Positions 46,361-53,541 of a stretch of DNA of 64,000 nt are shown here, in pieces. The notes under the pieces were generated by a model. The model made no database searches. It was not told where the DNA came from and was given only the letters and a program-made list of their open reading frames with translations. The position numbers and the translations under genes were made by a program. Positions within the stretch are counted from its first letter, which is position 1; the number at the start of each line of letters is the position of its first letter. Source of the DNA: Cohnella nanjingensis (GTDB taxonomy: Bacteria; Bacillota; Bacilli; Paenibacillales; Paenibacillaceae); assembly GCF_014212125.1 (NCBI RefSeq), contig NZ_JACJVP010000042.1, positions 86,396 through 150,395 of the forward strand, in the 5' to 3' direction.

Positions 46361-47578
46361 ATGAGAGCATTCACGATCCCCGAATGGCGGGACGAATTGA
46401 TGCAGGAGCTGAAGGAGAATATCCTCGGCTATTGGATGCGGAACACGGTGGACGAGGAGATCTTCGGCTTCGTCGGCGAGATTCGCGCGAACGGGGAGAA
46501 GGTTCCGAATGCGGACAAGGGCCTGGTGCTGCACGCGCGTATCCTGTGGACGTTCGCCTCGGCATATCGCTTCTACCGGGAGGAAGCCTACCTGAAGATG
46601 GCGCACAGAGCGTACGATGCGCTGAACACGCGCTTCCGCGACGCGGAGCACGGCGGCCTCTACTGGATGATCGACGTTCAAGGCCGGGCGGTCTCGGACA
46701 AAAAGCAGGTGTACGGCCAAGCGTTCGTCATCTACGCGCTGTCGGAGTACGTGCGGGCGACGGGCGACGAATCGGCGCTGGTCTGGGCGGGCGAGCTCTA
46801 CCGCTTGCTGGAGAAGCACGCCTACGATCCGTTGCATCTCGGCTACATCGAAGCGCTGGCGCGCGATTGGACGGAGACCGGAGACCTCAGCCTGAGCGGG
46901 AAGGACTTGAACGAACGCAAGTCGATGAATACGCATCTCCACGTGCTGGAGGCGTATACGAACCTGTACCGGGTATGGAAGCCGGAAGGGCTCAAGGCCA
47001 AGCTTAAGGAGCTTATTGAAGTGCACGTAGACAAGATCGTCGACGGCGATACGGGCCACTTCTTGCTGTTCTTCGACGACGAATGGCATTCGAAATCTTC
47101 GCACGTGTCCTATGGGCATGACATCGAAGGCAGCTGGCTGCTCTGGGAAGCGGCGGAGGCGCTCGGCGACGAGGCGCTGCTGCAGCGGGTCAAGGCCGTC
47201 GCGCTGCAGATGGCGAAGGCCACGCTCGAGCAAGGCGTCGACGAGGACGGCGGGCTCTTCAACGAATTCGACGGCCGGCGTCTGGACGATTCGAAGGACT
47301 GGTGGCCCCAAGCCGAAGCGATGGTCGGCTTCCTGAACGCTTATCAGCTGTCCGGGCAGCCGGAATATCTCGAGGCGGCGAAGAACAGCTGGTCGTTCAC
47401 GACCGCTTCGATCTGCGACCGCGAAGGCGGCGAATGGCATTGGCAGGTCACCCGGGAAGGCGTGCCGGTCAACTCCGCCGATCATGCCAAGGTTGGACCT
47501 TGGAAGTGCCCGTACCATAACAGCCGGGCTTGCTTCGAAGCGCTGGAGAGACTCGAACATCTCAAAACGGAGGCTTAA
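46361..47578 (+). CDS. Cellobiose 2-epimerase (AGE family)
   Basis: A 405-residue (alpha/alpha)6-barrel epimerase. It converts beta-1,4-mannobiose to mannosyl-glucose by epimerising the reducing end. The catalytic histidines fit the family: His192/His194 in MNTHLHVLEAYTN, His253 in SYGHDIEGSWLLWEA and His386 in WKCPYHNSRA. Closest known enzymes are cellobiose 2-epimerases in mannan pathways, an assignment strengthened by the GH113 and GH130 genes on either side. AGGAG lies upstream. It ends three bases before the phosphorylase gene. Confidence 0.9.
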   Translation: MRAFTIPEWRDELMQELKENILGYWMRNTVDEEIFGFVGEIRANGEKVPNADKGLVLHARILWTFASAYRFYREEAYLKMAHRAYDALNTRFRDAEHGGLYWMIDVQGRAVSDKKQVYGQAFVIYALSEYVRATGDESALVWAGELYRLLEKHAYDPLHLGYIEALARDWTETGDLSLSGKDLNERKSMNTHLHVLEAYTNLYRVWKPEGLKAKLKELIEVHVDKIVDGDTGHFLLFFDDEWHSKSSHVSYGHDIEGSWLLWEAAEALGDEALLQRVKAVALQMAKATLEQGVDEDGGLFNEFDGRRLDDSKDWWPQAEAMVGFLNAYQLSGQPEYLEAAKNSWSFTTASICDREGGEWHWQVTREGVPVNSADHAKVGPWKCPYHNSRACFEALERLEHLKTEA

Positions 47579-47581
47579 ATC

Positions 47582-48787
47582 ATGAGCGCATGGATGGAGA
47601 AACTGAAGTCGCTGAGCGACGCGCACGAACGATTGCTGAACCGGAGCAATCCCGCGGTGGAGCCGGGCAACGGCATCTACTTCCGTCACGAGCACCCGGT
47701 CGTGACGAACGAGCATACCCCGATCTACTGGCGCTACGACCTGAACCCGGAGACTAACCCGTTCCTGATGGAGCGGATCGGCGTGAACGCGGCGTTCAAT
47801 CCGGGCGCGATCTACCTGAACGGCAAGTACTATCTGATGGTGCGCACGGAAGGCGTCGACCGCAAGTCGTTCTTCGCCGTCGCCGAGAGCGACAGCCCGA
47901 CCGAAGGCTTCCGCTTCTGGGATTACCCCGTGCTGCTCCCGGAGACCGAAGACCCGGACATCAACGTCTACGACATGCGCCTCGTGCAGCATGAGGACGG
48001 CTACATCTACGGCCTGTTCTGCACGGAACGCAAAGACCCGGACGCGCCGAAGGGCGACACGTCCAGCGCGACCGCGCAAGGCGGCATCGCCCGCACGAAG
48101 GACCTGAAGACGTGGGAGCGTCTGCCCGACCTGAAGACGCCTTCGCCGCAGCAGCGGAACGTCGTCCTGCATCCGGAATTCGTAGACGGCAAATACGCGT
48201 TCTACACCCGCCCGCAGGACGGCTTCATCGATACCGGCGCCGGCGGCGGCATCGGCTGGGGATTGTCGGACAGCATGAATCCGGCCGTGATCGACAAGGA
48301 GATCATCGTCGACGAGAAGAAGTACCATACGATCAAGGAAGTGAAGAACGGCCAAGGTCCGGCGCCGATCAAGACGTCCAAGGGCTGGCTGCACATCGCG
48401 CACGGCGTGCGCAACACGGCGGCAGGCTTGCGCTACGTCGTCTATGCGTTCATGACGGAACTGAACGAGCCGAACCGCGTCACGCACGCGCCGGGCGGCC
48501 ATCTGATCGCGCCCGAAGGCATCGAGCGCGTCGGCGACGTCTCGAACGTCATCTTCAGCAACGGCGTCATCGCGAAGGATTCCGGCGAAGTCTACATCTA
48601 CTACGCCTCCTCCGACACGCGCGTGCACGTCGCCTCGACGACGGTCGACAAGCTGGTCGACTACGTGCTGAACACCCCTGCGGACCCGCTGCGTTCCCGC
48701 GCGTGCGTCGAACAGCGCTCCGAGCTGATCTCGCGCAACCTGGAACTGATGGCGCGACCGGCGTACGCTTTCCTGAAACGCGGCTAA
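47582..48787 (+). CDS. GH130 4-O-beta-D-mannosyl-D-glucose phosphorylase
   Basis: A 401-residue five-bladed propeller phosphorylase of GH130 subfamily 1. It splits mannosyl-glucose with phosphate into mannose 1-phosphate and glucose. The proton-donor aspartate is Asp131 in DINVYDMRLV, and the phosphate-binding Arg/His residues are expected in the FYTRPQDGF and HGVRNTA segments. It completes the mannobiose pathway with the upstream epimerase. GGAGG precedes the ATG. A terminator follows 38 bases after the stop. Confidence 0.9.
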   Translation: MSAWMEKLKSLSDAHERLLNRSNPAVEPGNGIYFRHEHPVVTNEHTPIYWRYDLNPETNPFLMERIGVNAAFNPGAIYLNGKYYLMVRTEGVDRKSFFAVAESDSPTEGFRFWDYPVLLPETEDPDINVYDMRLVQHEDGYIYGLFCTERKDPDAPKGDTSSATAQGGIARTKDLKTWERLPDLKTPSPQQRNVVLHPEFVDGKYAFYTRPQDGFIDTGAGGGIGWGLSDSMNPAVIDKEIIVDEKKYHTIKEVKNGQGPAPIKTSKGWLHIAHGVRNTAAGLRYVVYAFMTELNEPNRVTHAPGGHLIAPEGIERVGDVSNVIFSNGVIAKDSGEVYIYYASSDTRVHVASTTVDKLVDYVLNTPADPLRSRACVEQRSELISRNLELMARPAYAFLKRG

Positions 48788-48824
48788 CAATCACCCTAAC
48801 CGAATCGGCGTTTTCGAACTTCTA

Positions 48825-48866
48825 TCCCCTAATCGATGCATGATACGCATACGATTAGGGGATTTT
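48825..48866 (+). terminator. Intrinsic terminator of the mannan catabolic operon
   Basis: An 11-bp stem (TCCCCTAATCG and complement, 48825-48835 and 48852-48862) with a 16-base loop, followed by TTTT. Confidence 0.75.
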
Positions 48867-48893
48867 ATAGGTGTGTAAACTAAAATATTTTAT

Positions 48894-48915
48894 TTGTTAT
48901 CATAAATGATGACAA
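48894..48915. promoter_or_regulatory. Operator-like palindrome before the binding protein gene
   Basis: TTGTTATCAT and ATGATGACAA pair at nine of ten positions around two bases. Another GATAACAA lies at 49013-49020, shortly before the start codon. Both match the proposed LacI operator. Confidence 0.55.
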
Positions 48916-48956
48916 TAAAAACAAATAGATTGCCTATTCTCTGTTGCGCAAAGGCG

Positions 48957-48983
48957 TATAATGAGGAAATGTAAGCGATGTCA
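48957..48983 (+). promoter_or_regulatory. -10 element with cre-like site for the binding protein gene
   Basis: TATAAT (48957-48962) is followed by TGTAAGCGATGTCA (48970-48983), 12 of 14 positions of the CcpA cre consensus. The first ten bases equal those of the site at 42139. No good -35 is present; TTGCCT at 48930 is 21 bases away. Confidence 0.5.
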
Positions 48984-49042
48984 ACATCACGTCAAGTCGG
49001 CGTGGAAGTCGCGATAACAAGAACTTGGGGGTAGAGCTTAAG

Positions 49043-50356
49043 ATGAAAAAAAGCACTCTGGCCATTCTCTCTCTTCTGACGGCGGCAGCAGTCCTGTCGG
49101 CGTGCGGCGGCAAAAACGATAACAACACCGCATCTCCTTCCGCATCGCCGTCGGGTTCGGCTTCCGCTTCGGCAAGCGCGGGCGGCGCTTCCGATCTGGG
49201 CGGCAAGATCCTCGTCCTGACGCACCGCACCGACTTGGTGAACGACGGCACGATGGACAAATACGCAGCGAAGTTCAAAGAAAAGTATCCGAAAGCGCAA
49301 ATCGAGTTCGAAGGTCTCACGAACTACGCGACCGACATCAAGACGCGCCTGACGACGGGCGAAGCGGGCGACGTCAACTTCCTGCCTTCCGCCATGGCGA
49401 CGAGCGAGATGCCGAAGTACTACGAGCCGCTGCCGGATTCGATGTTCGACAACGTCTACTTCGCGGACTATGACGCCTTCGAAGGCAAGCGCTACGGCAT
49501 CACGACCGGCGTCAACACGCAAGGTCTGGTGTACAACAAGAAGGCGTTCGAGAAGGCCGGCATCGACAAGGTGCCGACGACGCTTGACGAGCTGTACGCC
49601 GACGCGCAAAAGCTGAAAGACGCCGGCATCATCCCGCTGTACATGAACTTCGGCGCGCAATGGCCGATGGGCAGCTGGGGCGAGAACACCTACTCCTACG
49701 TAGCGGGAGACGCCAAGTGGACCGACACGCTGATCTCCAAAGACGCGCCGTTCACGGTTGACGGTCCTTGGGGCCAAATGATCCAAATCGGCCGCAAGTT
49801 CGTCGAGAGCGGCTGGGTCGAGAAGGATCTGTCCACGAACAACTGGGAAATGTCCAAGGGCGAAGTGGCATCCGGCAAAGTGGCGATGTACTTCCTCGGC
49901 AACTGGGTCATTCCGCAAGTCATCGGCGCAGGCGCGGCAGCGGACGACATCGGGTTCTTCCCGTTCCCTTACGACAACAGCGGCAAATACAACGCTCCGC
50001 TGGGCGGCGACTACTTCATCGGCGTAAGCAAAGACAGCAAGAACAAAGAGTTGGCTACCGCATGGGTGAACTTCTTCGTCAAAGAATCCGGCTATGACAC
50101 CGATTCCGGCTTCCTGCCGATCGACAAGACGGCCGAGCCGAAAGTTCCGCAAATGGCCGAGTTCAAATCCTTCAACCCGACGTTCGTCGAGAGCGAAGCG
50201 GTCGATCCGAAGTACAACGAGATCGCGAACAAAGCGGAGATCGCGCTCGGCACGGGCAGCGTCGACCAAGATCTGATCGTCGCGAAGGACCTGCAAAAAG
50301 CGTTCGACGACCTGAACAAGAAGTGGGCCAAGGCCAAGAAAGACCTGGGCTACTAA
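49043..50356 (+). CDS. Extracellular sugar-binding lipoprotein (ABC transporter)
   Basis: A 437-residue cluster-1-type solute-binding protein. The lipoprotein signal peptide ends at lipobox LSAC (Cys near residue 20), and an Asn/Ser/Ala linker follows. The fold is that of carbohydrate-binding proteins (KYAAKFKEKYPKAQIEFEGLTNY, GVNTQGLVYNKKAFEKAGI). It likely captures manno-oligosaccharides for the two permeases encoded at 42.2-43.9 kb. It has its own promoter region with LacI and cre-like sites, so it can be made in excess, and its own terminator. Confidence 0.9.
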   Translation: MKKSTLAILSLLTAAAVLSACGGKNDNNTASPSASPSGSASASASAGGASDLGGKILVLTHRTDLVNDGTMDKYAAKFKEKYPKAQIEFEGLTNYATDIKTRLTTGEAGDVNFLPSAMATSEMPKYYEPLPDSMFDNVYFADYDAFEGKRYGITTGVNTQGLVYNKKAFEKAGIDKVPTTLDELYADAQKLKDAGIIPLYMNFGAQWPMGSWGENTYSYVAGDAKWTDTLISKDAPFTVDGPWGQMIQIGRKFVESGWVEKDLSTNNWEMSKGEVASGKVAMYFLGNWVIPQVIGAGAAADDIGFFPFPYDNSGKYNAPLGGDYFIGVSKDSKNKELATAWVNFFVKESGYDTDSGFLPIDKTAEPKVPQMAEFKSFNPTFVESEAVDPKYNEIANKAEIALGTGSVDQDLIVAKDLQKAFDDLNKKWAKAKKDLGY

Positions 50357-50390
50357 GATCCGATCCGTACCCTTCGAAAGCCCGCAAGCG

Positions 50391-50420
50391 AAAAGCCTTC
50401 CCGGCCCGGGAAGGCTTTTT
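50391..50420 (+). terminator. Intrinsic terminator after the binding protein gene
   Basis: A 14-bp perfect stem, AAAAGCCTTCCCGG and complement, is followed by TTTTT. Confidence 0.9.
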
Positions 50421-50485
50421 CGACGACGGTGGAATATGCTGCGTGTATGGTATATTATTGATATTCAAAAAACGGAGGGATTAGG

Positions 50486-51232
50486 ATGACAGTCGGATCC
50501 CAAAACGATATCGAGGGTCTGAAGAAAATCGGCAAAATCGTGGCATGGACGATACGCGAAATGAAACGTCACGCCCGCGTCGGAATGACGACAAAGGAAC
50601 TGGATGATATCGGAGGCAGGCTGCTCAAAAGGCATGGCGCCGTGCCGGCGCCTAAAGCCACTTACCAATTCCCGGGCAACACTTGTATTAGCATTAATCA
50701 AGAAGTTGCCCATGGCATTCCGGGAAACCGAATCATTCAACCCGGCGATTTGGTCAACATCGACGTATCGGCGAAATTGGGGGGTTATTATGCGGATGCG
50801 GGGCATTCTTTCCCCATACTTCCATCCCATCCATCCTTATCGCGTCTCTGTAATTACACGCACGCTACGATGATGAAAGTGATCTCCTCCCTTCATCATG
50901 GCGTTAAATTGAACGAAATCGGAAGAATGATGGAAAACGAGGCTGCAAAAGGCGGCTATCGCGTCATTCAAAATTTGTGCAGCCACGGAATTGGGAAATC
51001 GCTGCACGAGGCGCCCAAAAATATTCTCCCCGTTTACGACAAGCACGATAAACGCGTATTGAAAGAAGGCATGGTCATTACGATTGAGCCATTTTTATCG
51101 ACCGGCGCGGATTATGTCGTGGAGCGGTCGGACGGGTGGACTTTATGCGTGCCGGACAACAGCTATGTGGCGCAACACGAGCATACCATCATCATTACAA
51201 AGAATCAGCCCATTATCGTGACCGCGGCATAG
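50486..51232 (+). CDS. map: Type I methionine aminopeptidase
   Basis: Removes the N-terminal Met from new proteins. The five metal ligands are visible: Asp in VNIDVSAKL, Asp in YYADAGHSF, His in CSHGIGKSLHEAP, Glu in VITIEPFL and Glu in AQHEHTI. At 248 aa it resembles the second, YflG-type enzyme of Bacillus rather than the copy in the ribosomal protein operon, which should lie elsewhere. GGAGG lies ten bases upstream. Its G+C is visibly lower than the mannan genes, and so is that of the next three genes, suggesting a separate origin. Confidence 0.93.
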   Translation: MTVGSQNDIEGLKKIGKIVAWTIREMKRHARVGMTTKELDDIGGRLLKRHGAVPAPKATYQFPGNTCISINQEVAHGIPGNRIIQPGDLVNIDVSAKLGGYYADAGHSFPILPSHPSLSRLCNYTHATMMKVISSLHHGVKLNEIGRMMENEAAKGGYRVIQNLCSHGIGKSLHEAPKNILPVYDKHDKRVLKEGMVITIEPFLSTGADYVVERSDGWTLCVPDNSYVAQHEHTIIITKNQPIIVTAA

Positions 51233-51281
51233 GTTTGGAAAAAATTTAGGGAAGGATCGACGGGTATTCCCCCTCTCTCGT

Positions 51282-51312
51282 AAACCGCGTGTAGGAAGCA
51301 CGCTTTGGTTTG
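51282..51312. terminator. Possible terminator between map and the convergent kinase gene
   Basis: Nested AAACC-GCGTG and CACGC-TTTGGTTT pair around a 7-base loop in a 113-base convergent gap. The T-run is poor. Confidence 0.35.
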
Positions 51313-51345
51313 CTTGAAGGGGGTTTATCATGCGCCAAATGGAAA

Positions 51346-52665
51346 CTAGATCGGCAGAAGCACGGTAAAGCTCGTTCCTTCCCCGATCTTGCTGCGAACG
51401 GTAATCGTGCCCTGATGGGCTTCCACGAATCCTTTTGCAATAGAGAGTCCCAGCCCCATTCCGCCCGAGTGGCGGGAACGCGCTTCTTCGACTCGGTAAA
51501 AGCGTTCAAATAAATAGGGCAGTTTGTCCTCGGGGATGCCGATCCCGGTATCCGAAATGGTGACAGCGGCATAAGATGCGCCTCTATGCTCGTTACGGTC
51601 AATCTCGCAAACCACTTGACCCGCGGAAGGGGTATACCGCAGTGCATTGCTTAAGAGATTATAGAACGCTTGCGTCATTCGATTCGGATCTATGTCTACG
51701 ACAAGGCTTACCTCCGCATATTTTCTGACGATCCGGATCCCTCGTTCATCCGCGTCCAGTTTGAATTTGCCGATGATTCGGTCCATAAGCGGGGCAATAT
51801 CCGTAGGCTGCCGATCTAAAGGCAATCTCCCCGAATCGGCGAGCGTCAACTGGTGCAGATCCTCGATCAGTTTGGTTAATCGGATTACCTCGTCCTGAAT
51901 GGGGAGCAGCGTTTCGGGAGAAACGTCCCGTCCGCCGGACTGAATATTTTCCAGCTGACTCTGAATGATGGCGAGCGGCGTTCTTAGCTCGTGGGTCACG
52001 TCGGCCGTCAATTGTTTGCGGGTCTCCTCCGCGCGGTCCAGCTGACGCGCCATTTGGTTGATGGCTTTCGTCACTTGGCCATACTCGTCTGCGGACGTTA
52101 CCGGTATATCGATCCGAAAGTTCCCTTTGGCGATCCTCTGAATGGACGGGATCAACCGCTTGAGCGGCAACGTCAAGAGCCATGTGAGCCACAGCCCAAG
52201 TAAAAGGGAAGCCGTTAAGGTTAACGCCCCGACTCGAAGTCCTTCCGTAAACATAGAGCTTTGAATATAGTCCTTCAGTTGCAAGGTTTCGTCGGTTGCC
52301 CATCGATACGTATATGCCATCCCGATATTTTTGCCGTTTTCAGTAATCGTCTTATGAAACCCGTGCAGGGTAACGGTTTCTGCGTCTACCTCGCCTTTAT
52401 GGAACAAGACTTTCCCTTCCGGTGAAAGCAAAGCGATTCCGCCATTCTCAGCACGGCTCTCATCCTCCGGTACATCCGCTTGCTCCACTCCCTCCCAAGA
52501 GCCGCCATGTTCGACATAAAAGTTATGAAAGATCGCAGCCGCTTCGGTCGCCGAGAAATGTCCGAAGCGGCTTTCCAAGTAGCCTTGCGTCGTCCCGAAA
52601 TAAACCCCGGAGACAATGAGGACGAGCGCCAACAGAATCCCAAACAATTTTGCGCGGACGTTCAT
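51346..52665 (-). CDS. Sensor histidine kinase (BaeS-like)
   Basis: A 439-residue kinase. First helix about residues 5-24, an external region of about 120 residues with several His and acidic residues, a second helix (145-167) and a HAMP domain. HisKA has the phospho-acceptor His225 in DVTHELRTPLAIIQSQ. The ATPase has NALRYTP, ISDTGIGIPED and GGMGLGLSIAKGFVEAHQG. Its start overlaps the regulator stop by four bases. It is divergent from a multicopper oxidase gene, so metal (copper) sensing is plausible but not shown. Confidence 0.9.
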   Translation of the reverse strand: MNVRAKLFGILLALVLIVSGVYFGTTQGYLESRFGHFSATEAAAIFHNFYVEHGGSWEGVEQADVPEDESRAENGGIALLSPEGKVLFHKGEVDAETVTLHGFHKTITENGKNIGMAYTYRWATDETLQLKDYIQSSMFTEGLRVGALTLTASLLLGLWLTWLLTLPLKRLIPSIQRIAKGNFRIDIPVTSADEYGQVTKAINQMARQLDRAEETRKQLTADVTHELRTPLAIIQSQLENIQSGGRDVSPETLLPIQDEVIRLTKLIEDLHQLTLADSGRLPLDRQPTDIAPLMDRIIGKFKLDADERGIRIVRKYAEVSLVVDIDPNRMTQAFYNLLSNALRYTPSAGQVVCEIDRNEHRGASYAAVTISDTGIGIPEDKLPYLFERFYRVEEARSRHSGGMGLGLSIAKGFVEAHQGTITVRSKIGEGTSFTVLLPI

Positions 52666-53348
52666 AAACGATCTCCGAAGCGGTAGCCGAAACCATAGAT
52701 GGTTTGAATATATTTGGGATCGGACGGGTCGTCTTCGATTTTTTTGCGCAGATTGCTGATGTGCGAGTCCGCCGTTCGCTCATAATTGACGAAATCGTCC
52801 TCCATGGCCGCTTTCATTAACTGCAGCCGGCTGTATACGATCCCCGGCTTTGCTGCGAGAGTCATCAGCATCTTAAACTCCGTAGGGGTTAGCACGACCT
52901 CCTTATCATCCTTTAATACCTGATATTTGGATTCATGGATCGTGAGCCGATCTCTTTGAATCATTCCTATCTCATCCGTCCTGCCATGGATGCGGCGGAG
53001 CACGGAACGGATTCTGGCGGTCAGCTCCCTGAGGCTGAACGGCTTGGTCATGTAATCGTCGGCTCCGACCTCAAGACCAATGATCATATCCACTTCTTCC
53101 GTCTTGGCCGTAAGCATAATAATCCCGCAGTTCACGCTCCTTCGCAGCTCGCGGCAGACGTCGATTCCGCTCATTTCCGGCAGCATCCAATCGAGCACGA
53201 CGAGATCCGGTTTCTCCGCTTTGGCGACGTCTAACGCTTCCCTCCCGGTTCTTGCCGTGACGATTTTATAACCTTCGTTGCGCAAATACTCGGACATTGC
53301 CTCGACGATTCTTTTTTCATCATCCACCAGCAACAAGGTCGTCACCAT
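52662..53348 (-). CDS. OmpR-family response regulator
   Basis: A 228-residue regulator. Receiver with Asp9/Asp10, phospho-acceptor Asp53 in LVVLDWMLPEMSG and Lys in TKPFSLREL; C-terminal winged helix (VLTPTEFKMLMTLAAKPGIVYSRLQLMKA, TADSHISNLRKKIEDDPSDPKYIQTIYGFGYRF). The ATG at 53348 has AGAGGA upstream. It probably acts on the 193-base gap to the oxidase gene, where an 11-bp spaced direct repeat suits an OmpR-type dimer. Confidence 0.92.
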   Translation of the reverse strand: MVTTLLLVDDEKRIVEAMSEYLRNEGYKIVTARTGREALDVAKAEKPDLVVLDWMLPEMSGIDVCRELRRSVNCGIIMLTAKTEEVDMIIGLEVGADDYMTKPFSLRELTARIRSVLRRIHGRTDEIGMIQRDRLTIHESKYQVLKDDKEVVLTPTEFKMLMTLAAKPGIVYSRLQLMKAAMEDDFVNYERTADSHISNLRKKIEDDPSDPKYIQTIYGFGYRFGDRL

Positions 53349-53435
53349 GAACGGTCCTCTTCTTTCCGTCATTTTTATTTAAAGCCATCATAACGCTATT
53401 CCTTCAAATTAGGCACTTCTTAAACAAAAAAAGAG

Positions 53436-53453
53436 AACTCCTCCATAACTCCT
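53436..53453. promoter_or_regulatory. Direct repeat, candidate response-regulator site
   Basis: AACTCCT at 53436-53442 and again at 53447-53453, spaced 11 bases start to start. It lies midway between the divergent regulator and oxidase genes. Such helical-turn spacing suits OmpR-family dimers, but the repeat is short. Confidence 0.35.
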
Positions 53454-53541
53454 GGACATTTGCTTGATAAAGTGTGCACAGCAGATGCCGGATAGCGATC
53501 TTTCTACGGCATGATGGCGGAAAAAACGGAGGGAAAATAAC

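Noticed and set aside
45239..48790. 1183-codon open frame on the minus strand
   Set aside because: It is antisense to the GH113, epimerase and GH130 genes, all with clear motifs. High G+C makes long shadow frames common; the translation is Arg/Val/Asp-rich without any family pattern.
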